NCBI RefSeq assembly: GCF_030693625.1
Contig: NZ_JAUYAF010000066.1
Location: 25,197 to 89,196, forward strand
Length of the DNA: 64,000 nucleotides
Direction of reading: 5' to 3'
Source of the DNA: Phenylobacterium sp.
GTDB lineage: Bacteria; Pseudomonadota; Alphaproteobacteria; Caulobacterales; Caulobacteraceae
Part shown: positions 32,273 to 40,760 of the stretch, one piece after another
Layout: each line of letters begins with the position of its first letter
Position numbering within the stretch: the stretch's first letter is position 1
Notes under the pieces: model-generated
What the model was told of the DNA's origin: nothing
Database searches by the model: none
Seen by the model: the letters and a program-made list of their open reading frames with translations, nothing else
Position numbers and translations under genes: made by a program

Positions 32273-33634
32273 CTAGTGCGGGATGTAGGTCCGCAGCACG
32301 TCCTCGATGATCCGCTCCAGCTGGCCTAGCGTATTGCAGGGCTTGGCCACGTGGCAGAAGCGTTCGTAGCGGTGCATGACGCTGTCGCCCTGGCCCCAGT
32401 AGCTTTCGGGCTCGGGGTTCAGCCAGATCATCGCCCGGCAGCGCTTCTGGATCGTGGCGAACAGGTCGATGCGCGGGTCGGCATAGTTTGACCGCGCGTC
32501 GCCCAGGAAGATCACCGTGGTGTGGCGGTCGATCTGGTCCAGGTGCAGGTCGCAGAAGTCTTCCAGGCTCTTGCCGTAGTCGGTCTGCTGGAAGCCGATC
32601 TTCTTCAGCACTTCGAGGATGGCGGTCTCGACCTTGTTGTCGTCCATCAGGTCGTTGACGCTGATCATCCGGCCGGAGAAGGCGAAGGCGTCCATGCGGT
32701 CCACCACCTCATTGAGGCTGTAGAGGAAGGTCAGCAGGAACTGGGCCGCGGCGGCGACGGATTTCGAGACGTCGCAGATGGCCACGATGTTCGGCTTCTC
32801 GACCTTCTTGGTCTTCCAGATGATGTCGAAGGGCATGCCGCCATAGGCCATGGACTTGCGCAGGGTGCGGCGCACATCCAGGTGGCCGAGCTGGGCCTTG
32901 CTGCGCCGGCGCGAGTAGCGGTCGGCCAGACGCTTGGCCATCTTCTTCACCAGGGCCTGCATCATCACCAGGTCGGCCGGATCGATGCCGCCCTCGGCGT
33001 TCAGCGCCTTGCGGGCCAGCAGCTCCTCGCGGAGGTTCTTGCCGCTTTCGGCGGCATAGAGTTCGTGCTGGCGGTCGACGAAGCGCTGGGCCTCTTCGGT
33101 GAGCGCCTTCTTGCCCGACTCCAGCCGCGCGACCAGGGCCTGGCTGCGGGCGTCCTCCAGCTTCTTGGCCGCGGCGATGATCTGCTCGATCTCCGACAGG
33201 CCCATCTCCTCCATCATCCGCCGGGTCAGGCGGCTGCGCTGGGTGGACAGCCGGATCGACGAGACCTGGGCCCGCTCGGCGGCGGCCTCCATGGCCTGGG
33301 CCAGGGCCGAGACGTCGCCGTTCAGCAGCATCTGGGCCAGCTCGGAGGCCTCGACCTCCGGCGGCATGCCCTCGGGTTCGCCGTCCTCACCAGGCGGCGG
33401 GGGCGGTTCGAGCTGGAAGGTCTCGCGGGCGAAGAAGGTCTCGAAGGTCTCGTCGAACCGGGTGACCTCGGCGGCGGTCTTGGCCAGGGTCGCGCACAGG
33501 GCGTCCTTGAACAGCTCGCGGTCGGCGAAGCCCACCGTGGCCACCGTCAGGTGCGCGTCGATCGCCTCGACGGGCGAGACCTTGACGTCCGCGGCCCGCA
33601 GGGCCCGGAGGAAGTCTTCCATCGCGCCTTGCAT
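32273..33634 (-). CDS. VWA-domain protein (CoxE-like)
   Basis: 453 residues. The N-terminal half is helical; the C-terminal half is a von Willebrand A domain with a MIDAS motif (CDVSKSVAAA, and FLGDARSNY for the second metal contact). The VWA domain is about residues 240-440. It is the canonical partner of a MoxR AAA ATPase, and together they act as a chaperone-like metal-insertion or complex-assembly pair. It follows the MoxR gene, 10 bases apart on the same strand. Confidence 0.85.
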   Translation of the reverse strand: MQGAMEDFLRALRAADVKVSPVEAIDAHLTVATVGFADRELFKDALCATLAKTAAEVTRFDETFETFFARETFQLEPPPPPGEDGEPEGMPPEVEASELAQMLLNGDVSALAQAMEAAAERAQVSSIRLSTQRSRLTRRMMEEMGLSEIEQIIAAAKKLEDARSQALVARLESGKKALTEEAQRFVDRQHELYAAESGKNLREELLARKALNAEGGIDPADLVMMQALVKKMAKRLADRYSRRRSKAQLGHLDVRRTLRKSMAYGGMPFDIIWKTKKVEKPNIVAICDVSKSVAAAAQFLLTFLYSLNEVVDRMDAFAFSGRMISVNDLMDDNKVETAILEVLKKIGFQQTDYGKSLEDFCDLHLDQIDRHTTVIFLGDARSNYADPRIDLFATIQKRCRAMIWLNPEPESYWGQGDSVMHRYERFCHVAKPCNTLGQLERIIEDVLRTYIPH

Positions 33635-33644
33635 GGCGGGACCC

Positions 33645-34562
33645 TCAGGCCAGGGGCCGGCGGATCAGCTCGACGATCTGCGGCTCCACGGCGGCGATGT
33701 CCTGCTCGAACTTGAGCAGCACGTTGAGACTGTCACGCACGACCTCGCCGTCCAGGCTCTCGGCGTTGAGCAGGATGAGCGCGCGGGCCCAGTCCACGGT
33801 CTCGGAGATCGAGGGCGACTTGCGAAGGTCCAGCGTGCGCAGGGATTGCACGAAGCTCACCAGCTCATGGGTCAGCTTGGCCTCGATGCCGGGCACACGG
33901 CTGGCGACGATCTTCCGCTCCAGGGCGGCGTCGGGCAGCGGGATGTGCAGGTGCAGGCAGCGGCGCTTCAGGGCGTCGCCCAGGTCGCGCACATTGTTGG
34001 AGGTCAGGAAGACGATCGGCGGGGTCTTGGCCTTCAGGACGCCGAGCTCGGGGATCGAGACCTGGTAGGCCGAGAGCACCTCCAGCAGGAAGGCCTCGAA
34101 GGCCTCGTCGGACTTGTCGATCTCGTCGATCAGCAGGACGCAGCCGTCGTCTTCCCGCAACGCCTTCATCAGGGGGCGCGGCTCCAGGAAGGGCTCGGAG
34201 AAGAACAGGTCGCCAATGCCGTGCAGGCGGTCCATGGCCTCGTCCATGCTGCCGCCGGCCTCGGCCAGCTGGGCACCCATGCGGTCCTTGAGGATCTGGG
34301 TGTAGAGCAGCTGCTTGCCGTACTTCCACTCGTACAGGGCCTTGGACTCGTCCAGGCCCTCATAGCACTGCATGCGGATCAGCGGCAGGCCGAGCAGGGC
34401 GGCGGTGGACAGCGCCAGTTCGGTCTTGCCTACCCCGGCGGAGCCTTCCACCAGGATGGGCTTCTGCAGGTGCACGGCCATGTACAGGGCGGTGGCGATG
34501 CGGCGCGAGGCGATATAGCCGACGCCGGCCAGGCCCTCGATCAGGGCGTCCACCGAAGCCAT
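33645..34562 (-). CDS. MoxR-family AAA ATPase
   Basis: 305 residues. Walker A is [16 protein letters not shown], Walker B is VLLIDEIDKSDEAF, and sensor 1 is in FLTSNNVRDLGDALKRRC. This is the MoxR AAA family. It probably uses ATP to remodel a partner together with the VWA protein. I start at the ATG at 34562 (MASVDALIEGL); a longer frame from 34658 adds an unstructured tail. Confidence 0.9.
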   Translation of the reverse strand: MASVDALIEGLAGVGYIASRRIATALYMAVHLQKPILVEGSAGVGKTELALSTAALLGLPLIRMQCYEGLDESKALYEWKYGKQLLYTQILKDRMGAQLAEAGGSMDEAMDRLHGIGDLFFSEPFLEPRPLMKALREDDGCVLLIDEIDKSDEAFEAFLLEVLSAYQVSIPELGVLKAKTPPIVFLTSNNVRDLGDALKRRCLHLHIPLPDAALERKIVASRVPGIEAKLTHELVSFVQSLRTLDLRKSPSISETVDWARALILLNAESLDGEVVRDSLNVLLKFEQDIAAVEPQIVELIRRPLA

Positions 34563-34768
34563 GGGGCTGCTGGCGGCGGCCGAATATGCCGCCGGGGCTG
34601 AAAGGGTCAAAGTCGTAGCTTTCAAAAATGGCGCAAAGCACGCCGGAGAGGACGTCAATGGCGCCAGTGTGCCAAGCCGGGCGCCCCTTGTGCAACCCTT
34701 CGCGTGGCCGCGGGCGAGTCGAGCTGCGCTTTACCTGCGCTTCACACCCCTGAATTTATGGCTAAGCC

Positions 34769-34864
34769 ATGCGCCTACTCCCGGCCCTCCTCCTCGCGCT
34801 GCTGGCGGCTGGCCCGGGCTGGGCTGGCGACCTGGCGGTCAGCCTGAAGCCTCCGTCCGGCTAG
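34769..34864 (+). pseudogene. Truncated cupredoxin-like (methylamine utilisation) gene
   Basis: A secreted start, MRLLPALLLALLAAGPGWAG then DLAVSLKPPSG and a TAG; the same frame continues PVTDALGVAGG. It matches the beginning of the gene at 35116 (GDLSVEVRNAAGHPVKDAV). The TAG sits where that gene has a residue, so this is the 5' part of a decayed copy, interrupted by a nonsense codon and then by deletion. Confidence 0.6.
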
Positions 34865-34931
34865 CCGGTGACGGACGCCCTTGGCGTGGCCGGGGGCCGC
34901 TCAGGTGGACTCCGTGCTGCGCCGCCTGGGG

Positions 34932-35105
34932 ATGTTCAAGTTCCTGCGAACCAAGCTGACCCTGCTCTACGCCGCCCTGTTCGGCATGACCCTGATCCTG
35001 ATCTCGGTGGCGGTATTCTCGGCGATCTCCAGCGCCGCCCAGCCGCTCAATGAGCTGCTGGTCTTCATGCGCGACGACGAAGCGCGCAGACGCACCTACG
35101 GCTGA
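34932..35105 (+). pseudogene. N-terminal fragment of a membrane sensor (kinase or GGDEF-type)
   Basis: 57 residues, MFKFLRTKLTLLYAALFGMT then LILISVAVFSAISSAAQ. The FRTKLTLLYAALFG and hydrophobic helix resemble the N-terminal helix of a histidine kinase or diguanylate-cyclase/EAL sensor. The rest of that protein is missing. It lies right after the decayed cupredoxin-like frame, so a second copy of the sensor/cupredoxin pair has been lost. Confidence 0.5.
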
Positions 35106-35115
35106 ACGCGCCCGT

Positions 35116-35751
35116 CTAGTGGATCATGTTCATCGCGCCTGGGGCGGGGCGCAGGTCGACCTTGACCTCCCGCCGCCCGCCGGCGGCCGGGACAGAGATC
35201 GTCTTCGCGACCTGGTTCCGGGCGGTCTTCATATAGGGCTGCCAGACGGTCATGGCCGCGTTTCCAGCCGGCGCATTGCGGATCAGGGCCACCCCGTCGG
35301 CGCCGGTCTTGGCGGCGTAGGCGGTGTCCACCACCACCACATAGGCGATCATCTGGTCGTGGATGTTGCAGCCCAGGGCCACGACGCCGGCCTTGTCGAA
35401 CACCACGCTGCGGCTCTCGTCGCGGCCATACAGCTTCAGTTCGAACTTCTTGGTGGGCGAGAAGGAATAGACGTGGTGGCGCACCTTGTCCTTGTTGGGG
35501 AAGGTCACGTTGCTGCCCGTCGGTACGATGAGGACGAAGGGGTTGAAGCTGATGTTCTGCTGGGCCACCGAATAGGGCCAGGTGAACTTGATCGGCGCGC
35601 CTGCCGCGCCGCCGCCCAGCGGCTTCAGCGTCACCACGGCGTCCTTCACCGGATGTCCCGCCGCGTTGCGGACCTCGACCGAGAGATCGCCGGCCTCGGC
35701 CTGGGAGGCGAGGGTCAGTGCGGCCACGGCCGCCAGGATGATTGCGCGCAT
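35116..35751 (-). CDS. Cupredoxin-like (methylamine utilisation) protein
   Basis: 211 residues with a signal peptide (RAIILAAVAALTLASQAEA). The cupredoxin fold carries candidate type-1 copper ligands: His in VRHHVYSF and Cys-x2-His-x2-Met in LGCNIHDQM. The opening GDLSVEVRNAAGHPVKDAVV and the copper motifs match proteins annotated as methylamine utilisation. It is periplasmic and probably an electron carrier. It faces the DUF3034 gene across a divergent promoter region of about 135 bases. Confidence 0.8.
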   Translation of the reverse strand: MRAIILAAVAALTLASQAEAGDLSVEVRNAAGHPVKDAVVTLKPLGGGAAGAPIKFTWPYSVAQQNISFNPFVLIVPTGSNVTFPNKDKVRHHVYSFSPTKKFELKLYGRDESRSVVFDKAGVVALGCNIHDQMIAYVVVVDTAYAAKTGADGVALIRNAPAGNAAMTVWQPYMKTARNQVAKTISVPAAGGRREVKVDLRPAPGAMNMIH

Positions 35752-35886
35752 GCCAGCAGCATCGCCTGCTCTCGTGGCCGCGCGGTTAACAGGATGGGCG
35801 AACCTTCCATCAACAGGTTTCGATCATGCTTTCCTCAAGGAATTGGGCAGACCCGCAGGGGGGCGCCGCCGAGGAGGATCGGTCGG

Positions 35887-36765
35887 ATGACAGGCAAAAC
35901 GCAGGCGGTCTTGCTCGCCTTGACCCTGGCGATGACGGCGACTCTCGCCCAGGCTAGGGATCGCGAGACCAGCGGCAAGCTGCTGCTGACCGGCGGCGTC
36001 ACCAGCCTCGAAGGCGCGGGCGGCGGCGGTTTGGCGACCTGGGCGACCATCACCGGCTATGAGACCGTGGACGAGGTGGGCGCCAACGCCCACGCCACCC
36101 TGGTGCAGTTGCCCGACTACCAGTTTCGCGCCGGCGGCGTGGCGGTCGGCTTCCGTGATCGCGTCGAGATCTCCTACACCCGCCAGTCCTTCGACACCGG
36201 AGACACCGGGAGCAAGCTCGGCCTGGGCCAGGGCTTCACCTTCAACCAGGACATCGTCGGCGTGAAGGTTCGCGTCCTCGGCGACGCCGTCTACGCCCAG
36301 GACAGCTGGGTCCCGCAGGTCGCGCTCGGCGTCCAGTGGAAGAAGAACGACAAGGACGCCGTCATCACGGCCATCGGCGGCAAGGACGACTCCGGCGTCG
36401 ACTACTATGTGGCCGCCACCAAGGTGCTGCTGAACCAGAGCCTGGTGCTGGACGGAACCCTCCGCGCCACCAAGGCCAACCAGACCGGCCTGCTGGGCTT
36501 CGGCGGGAACAAGAACGACGACTACGAGCTGCAGTTCGAGGGCTCGGCCGGCTACCTGGTCTCCAAGCGGCTGCTGATCGGGGCGGAATACCGTAGCAAG
36601 CCCGACAACCTGGCGGGGCTGAAGGAGGATGACTGGGTCGACATCTTCGCCGCCTACGCCTTCAGCAAGAACCTCTCGGTCACCGCGGCCTATGCCGATC
36701 TCGGGACCATCGCCACCTTCAAGGACCAGCGCGGTCTGTACCTTTCCATCCAGGCAGGCTTCTGA
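35887..36765 (+). CDS. DUF3034 outer-membrane-like protein
   Basis: 292 residues with a signal peptide (LLALTLAMTATLAQA). Many short alternating beta strands follow (GVAVGFRDRVEISYTRQ, GVQWKKNDKDAVITAIGG, SVTAAYADLGTIATF), ending with an aromatic-containing strand (LYLSIQAGF). This suggests a porin-like barrel and matches DUF3034. I start at the ATG at 35887, with GAGGA upstream. The stop overlaps the truncated-haemoglobin start (TGATG), so they are cotranslated. Confidence 0.8.
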   Translation: MTGKTQAVLLALTLAMTATLAQARDRETSGKLLLTGGVTSLEGAGGGGLATWATITGYETVDEVGANAHATLVQLPDYQFRAGGVAVGFRDRVEISYTRQSFDTGDTGSKLGLGQGFTFNQDIVGVKVRVLGDAVYAQDSWVPQVALGVQWKKNDKDAVITAIGGKDDSGVDYYVAATKVLLNQSLVLDGTLRATKANQTGLLGFGGNKNDDYELQFEGSAGYLVSKRLLIGAEYRSKPDNLAGLKEDDWVDIFAAYAFSKNLSVTAAYADLGTIATFKDQRGLYLSIQAGF

Positions 36766-37247
36766 TGTCGAACCTCCGCACTCTGATGTTCGCCGCGGCC
36801 CTGGGCGCCGCCGCCCCGGCCTTCGCCGAGGAAAAGCCGGTCGATCCCTACACCCAGTCCAACGCCAACGCCGGAGCGACCCCGTTCACGGGCGAGCAGA
36901 TGCTGGCGGCCTTCAACGGCCGCGAGGGCGTGGCTCGTATCGTTGACGACACCCTGGACCGCAGCGTGGCCGACCCGAGGCTGACGGACATCTTCCGCGC
37001 CACCGACATGGAGCGCCTGCGTCGCACCCTGAAGGAGCAGGTGGCCCATTTGCTGGGGGCGCCGGTGGACTATACCGGCCGCGACATGAAGACGACCCAC
37101 AAGGACCAGGGGATCAACACCGCGGAGTTCAACCTCCTGGTCGAGCACATGCAGTTGGCCATGGACAAGGAAGGCGTCGCCTACCGACACCAGAACCAGC
37201 TGCTCGCCAAGCTGGCCCCCATGAAGCGCGACGTCGTTACGCGCTGA
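36765..37247 (+). CDS. Group 1 truncated haemoglobin, exported
   Basis: 160 residues with a signal peptide (NLRTLMFAAALGAAAPAFA). The globin region includes FNGREGVARIVDDTLDRSVADP, IFRATDMERLRRTLKEQVAHLLGAP and FNLLVEHMQLAMDKEGV. The His in KEQVAHLLGAP is a plausible proximal haem ligand. It is unusual for a globin to be periplasmic. It is coupled to DUF3034 and may handle oxygen or NO for an envelope redox partner such as the cupredoxin-like protein. A strong two-way terminator follows. Confidence 0.8.
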   Translation: MSNLRTLMFAAALGAAAPAFAEEKPVDPYTQSNANAGATPFTGEQMLAAFNGREGVARIVDDTLDRSVADPRLTDIFRATDMERLRRTLKEQVAHLLGAPVDYTGRDMKTTHKDQGINTAEFNLLVEHMQLAMDKEGVAYRHQNQLLAKLAPMKRDVVTR

Positions 37248-37268
37248 ATCACCTCATCCAGACACAAG

Positions 37269-37295
37269 AAAGGCCCGGGCGACGCCCGGGCCTTT
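37269..37295. terminator. Bidirectional terminator
   Basis: AAAGGCCCGGGC (37269-37280) pairs with GCCCGGGCCTTT (37284-37295). A-rich on the left and T-rich on the right, it can stop the globin transcript and the TonB receptor transcript in converging directions. Confidence 0.85.
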
Positions 37296-37317
37296 GTCGT
37301 TCTGGGCTGAGGGGCCC

Positions 37318-39561
37318 CTAGTACTTCAGGGTCACCGTGGCCATGACGGTGCGCGGGGCGCCGAAATAGGCGGTGCGGATGCCGCCCACCGAGGAGAATT
37401 CCTGAGCGTCGGTCTTGTAGACCTCATCGGCCAGGTTCTTGCCGTAGAGGCCGGCCGAGACGCGCCGCTGCGAGCTCTCCCAGACGATCTGGGCGTCATA
37501 GAGCCAGTAGCTCGGCTGGAAGATGCCGGGGAAACGGGCCCGCGTGGTCAGGTTGGCGTTGTCGATCGCCAGAGCCATCTCCGAACGGTACCGGGCCTGG
37601 GCGCCGATGCTGACGAAGCCGGTGTCGCCGAGATCCCACTCGTAACGGCCGGCCACCCGACCCGTCCATTCCGGCGAGAAGGCCGGGGTCTGCCAGGAGC
37701 GATCCAGGGTGGTGAAGCCCGTCGCCGGGGCGACGGCGGCACGCTGCTCGGAGAACTCACCGTACTCAGCGTTCAGGTAGCCGAGCTCGGCGTTCAGGCT
37801 GAGGCCTGCGATCGGGTTGGCCGCCAGTTCCAGTTCAGCCCCGTAGATCTTCAATTGGCCGGCGTTCAGCACGGTGAAGTCGATGGCCGGGATGGGCTGG
37901 GTGGGCGAAGTGACCGAGTGGCCGACACGGGCCTGGAAGTCCTGGTAGTCGTTGTAGAAGATCGTGAAGTTGGCCCGGGCGCGGTTGTCGAACAGCTGGG
38001 TCTTCACGCCGCCCTCATAGGAGATGGCGGTTTCGGGGGCATAGGGCTGCTCTTCGCCGGGCGCATTGGCGCGGCCGTTGAAGCCGCCCGACTTGAAGCC
38101 CTTGGAAACGCGTCCGTAGAAGAACACATCTTCGGTGGCCTGGTAGTCGAGGCTGACCATCGGCGAGACGTCGTCCCAGGTCTCCTCAGCCTTGAAGGCG
38201 AAGGTCCCGTTCAATGCGCCCAGGTTCGAGAAGGTCGAGGTGGTGCGGGCGTACTTCTTCTCTTCGTTGGTGTAGCGGACACCGGCCGACAGCCGCAGCT
38301 GCTCGGTGAGCGCGTAGCTGGCGTTGGCGTAGGCGGCCCAGCTGGTGGTCTTCAGGTCGTCGTCCACGGTGCGGAGGAAGCTGAAGGGCGCGGTATAGGC
38401 GTTGGCGAAGGCGGCCTGATGGGACTTCACGGTCTCCCTCAGATAGTAGACGCCGCCGATCACCTGCCAGGGGCCGTTGTTGTAGGCCAGCTGCAGCTCC
38501 TCGCTCACCTGGTCCTGGTCGACCGCCACCAGGGCGTCGGTCAGCTGCAGGGCCGTGGCGTCGAAGTCGATATAGTCGTCGCTGTCGAGATTGCGATAGG
38601 CGGTGATCGACTTCAGCGACAGGGTGTCAGTCAGGTCGTAGGCGACCGTGACGGCGGTCCCCCAGTGCTCGAAACGGGTCTCATTGGGCAGGCCCGGCGT
38701 GGTGGTGGTGCTGAAGTTGAACTCCGGGATGGCCAGGGGCACGGGATAGAGCACGGGACCAAACGCCGAGGTCAGGCTGTTCTGAGCCTGGCCGACGCTG
38801 AGGCCGGACTTGTCCTTGGTGTAGTCGGCCGAGGCGTTGACGCTGAGCCGCTCATTGGGGGTCCAGGCCAGGGCGACCCGGCTGGAGAAGGTGTTCTTGT
38901 CGTTGTACTCGGCGCCGTTCACCGGATCGGTGACGTAGCCGCCGCGCGCCGAGCCCATGGCCGCGAAGCCGAGGGCCAGGGTGTCGCTCACCGGGCCCGA
39001 CAACGCGACCTTGGCTTCGAACAGGTCGTAGCTGCCGACGCTGACGGAGCTTTGCGAACGGACGGTCTGGTCGGGCTGGCGGCTCACCAGCTTCAGGGCG
39101 CCGCCGATGGTGTTCTTGCCATAGAGCGTGCCCTGCGGGCCGCGCAGAACCTCGACGCGGGCCAGGTCCAGCAGGTCGAACTGGGTGCCGCGGATACGGC
39201 TGTAATAGACGTCGTCAACATAGACGCCGACCGCGGGGTCGAAGGTCTGCAGAGCGTCGGGCTGGCCGATGCCGCGGATGTAGATGTTGGTCGAATTCGA
39301 CGAGGCGCGGCCCTGGACGAGGTTCAGGTTCGGCACGGCGCCTTGCAGGTCGGTGATCGCCGTGGCGCCCTGCCGCTGCAGGGTCTCGGCGGTGAAGGCC
39401 GAGATGGCGACCGGGGTGGTCTGCAGGTTTTCCTCGACGCGGCGGGCGGTGACCACCAGCTCTTCGACTTCACCGGGGGTGGTGGTCTGGGCATAGCCCT
39501 GGCCGGCGAAAACGCTCCAGGCCGCGCTCGCGGCGAGCGCGAGCTTCCAATTGGTTCGCAT
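37318..39561 (-). CDS. TonB-dependent outer-membrane receptor
   Basis: 747 residues. A signal peptide (KLALAASAAWSVFAGQGYA) is followed by a TonB-box-like VEELVVTARR, then the plug (LQTTPVAISAFTAETLQRQG, VEVLRGPQGTLYGKNTIGG) and a 22-strand barrel, ending TVMATVTLKY. The plug and length are typical of catecholate/ferric-type or organic-substrate receptors in Caulobacterales. I start at 39561, with GGGAGG about 8 bases before it. A 22-bp palindrome lies about 75 bases upstream and recurs at the TetR and hydrolase genes. Confidence 0.9.
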   Translation of the reverse strand: MRTNWKLALAASAAWSVFAGQGYAQTTTPGEVEELVVTARRVEENLQTTPVAISAFTAETLQRQGATAITDLQGAVPNLNLVQGRASSNSTNIYIRGIGQPDALQTFDPAVGVYVDDVYYSRIRGTQFDLLDLARVEVLRGPQGTLYGKNTIGGALKLVSRQPDQTVRSQSSVSVGSYDLFEAKVALSGPVSDTLALGFAAMGSARGGYVTDPVNGAEYNDKNTFSSRVALAWTPNERLSVNASADYTKDKSGLSVGQAQNSLTSAFGPVLYPVPLAIPEFNFSTTTTPGLPNETRFEHWGTAVTVAYDLTDTLSLKSITAYRNLDSDDYIDFDATALQLTDALVAVDQDQVSEELQLAYNNGPWQVIGGVYYLRETVKSHQAAFANAYTAPFSFLRTVDDDLKTTSWAAYANASYALTEQLRLSAGVRYTNEEKKYARTTSTFSNLGALNGTFAFKAEETWDDVSPMVSLDYQATEDVFFYGRVSKGFKSGGFNGRANAPGEEQPYAPETAISYEGGVKTQLFDNRARANFTIFYNDYQDFQARVGHSVTSPTQPIPAIDFTVLNAGQLKIYGAELELAANPIAGLSLNAELGYLNAEYGEFSEQRAAVAPATGFTTLDRSWQTPAFSPEWTGRVAGRYEWDLGDTGFVSIGAQARYRSEMALAIDNANLTTRARFPGIFQPSYWLYDAQIVWESSQRRVSAGLYGKNLADEVYKTDAQEFSSVGGIRTAYFGAPRTVMATVTLKY

Positions 39562-39635
39562 AGGTCCCTCCCATGGCGCCCGGACAGGCGCCTCATTGAG
39601 CGTGACCGTGGCCTCCCCGAGGGGGAGCGTCAATT

Positions 39636-39657
39636 ATTCATTCATCGTGGAGTGAAT
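39636..39657. promoter_or_regulatory. Candidate TetR operator, TonB receptor copy
   Basis: Half sites ATTCATTC (39636-39643) and GAGTGAAT (39650-39657) with a 6-base spacer. In reverse orientation it agrees with the site at 40642 at 17 of 22 positions. Confidence 0.65.
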
Positions 39658-39713
39658 TTGAGATCAGACGCTTTGCGACCGATGCAAGCGCGCCACAGAA
39701 TCTTCGGTGAACG

Positions 39714-40592
39714 TTAGGCCGCGCCGGCGAAATAGGTGTCCAGGGCGGCCTTTGCCTGAGGCTCCTCCAGGGTCGGCGCGTGCCCAACGCCGGCGATGTC
39801 GACACGCACCATATGCGGCAGCAGCGCCCCCATCCGGTCGGCGACCGCATCCTCCAGAATGTCGGAGTCGGCGCCGCGCACCAGCAGCAGGGGCCTGCCC
39901 GTCGCCATGGCCGTGAACAGCGGCCAGAGGTCCGGCGCGGCGGCGGCTGGCGCGGCGGTGGGAGCGACCTTGAAGACGTCGGAGATGGCGGGATCATAGT
40001 CGAGGGCGAGCCCCTTGTCGGTCTCGCGGAACACCCGGCGGGCGAAGCGGTCCCAGTCGACGTCGGTCAGGCCCGGCAGGGCCTCACCATTGACGGCCTT
40101 GGCGTAGGCGGCGGCGTCGGCCCAACTCGCCACCTGCGGCGCGCCGCCGACATAGCCCGCGATCCGCGCTAGGCCCGCCGCGCCCACCTCGGGCCCCACG
40201 TCGTTGAGCACCACCCCGGCGATGAGATCGGGGCGCATGGCCGAGAGGGTCAGGGTGATCAGCCCGCCCATGGAGGTGCCGACGAAATGGGTGCGACTGA
40301 TCCCGCTTTGCTCCAGCAAGCCGATGACGTCGCCTGCGTAGACGGCGGGGTTGTAGTTCAGCGGGTTGGCGTCCCAGGCCGAGCGCCCGCGGCCGCGCAC
40401 GTCCAGCGCCAGGACGCGGCGGCCCGAGGCGGCGATGCGAGGCGCCACCACCTCGAAATCCCGGGAGTTGCGCGTAAGGCCATGCAGGCAGACCACAGGC
40501 GTCCGGGCCGGGCCGTCCGCGGGCGCATAGTCCCGCGCAAACAGGGTCAGACCGTCGGCGCTGGTCCAGGTTCTCATCGCGGCGTCGGTCAT
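39714..40592 (-). CDS. Alpha/beta hydrolase
   Basis: 292 residues. The fold is clear: VVCLHGLTRNSRDF (oxyanion), LDVRGRGRSAWD, then HFVGTSMGGLITL with Ser in GTSMG as nucleophile. The acid is probably in VRGADSDILE and the histidine in GVGHAPTLEEP. It probably splits an ester or cyclic substrate. I start at the ATG at 40592. It is on the same strand as the TonB receptor, and both have a similar palindrome upstream. Confidence 0.85.
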   Translation of the reverse strand: MTDAAMRTWTSADGLTLFARDYAPADGPARTPVVCLHGLTRNSRDFEVVAPRIAASGRRVLALDVRGRGRSAWDANPLNYNPAVYAGDVIGLLEQSGISRTHFVGTSMGGLITLTLSAMRPDLIAGVVLNDVGPEVGAAGLARIAGYVGGAPQVASWADAAAYAKAVNGEALPGLTDVDWDRFARRVFRETDKGLALDYDPAISDVFKVAPTAAPAAAAPDLWPLFTAMATGRPLLLVRGADSDILEDAVADRMGALLPHMVRVDIAGVGHAPTLEEPQAKAALDTYFAGAA

Positions 40593-40641
40593 GGCGGGCT
40601 CCTGATATGGGGCAAGAGCACGCCGGTCCGGCGTCGAAGTC

Positions 40642-40663
40642 AATCACTCAGCGTTGAATGAAC
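40642..40663. promoter_or_regulatory. Candidate TetR operator, hydrolase/tetR divergent copy
   Basis: AATCACTC (40642-40649) and GAATGAAC (40656-40663) with a 6-base spacer. It lies 50 bases before the hydrolase and 98 before the TetR gene, so it can serve both. Confidence 0.65.
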
Positions 40664-40675
40664 ATTGACATGCGA

Positions 40676-40689
40676 GTGACGCGCGTCAC
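40676..40689. promoter_or_regulatory. 14-bp perfect palindrome upstream of TetR
   Basis: GTGACGCGCGTCAC is a perfect palindrome. It follows a TTGACA box (40665-40670) and falls in the spacer before a possible -10, so it may be an autoregulatory site. Confidence 0.5.
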
Positions 40690-40760
40690 GGTCGGGGATC
40701 ACCTTTGAGACTGAGGCGCGGCGCGCCATACTCAAGGGGCGAACCGTTGAGGAAGGCCGT

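Noticed and set aside
35050-35886. Upstream extension of the DUF3034 frame
   Set aside because: The extra residues are antisense to the cupredoxin-like gene and lack a signal peptide; the ATG at 35887 has a ribosome site and a signal peptide.
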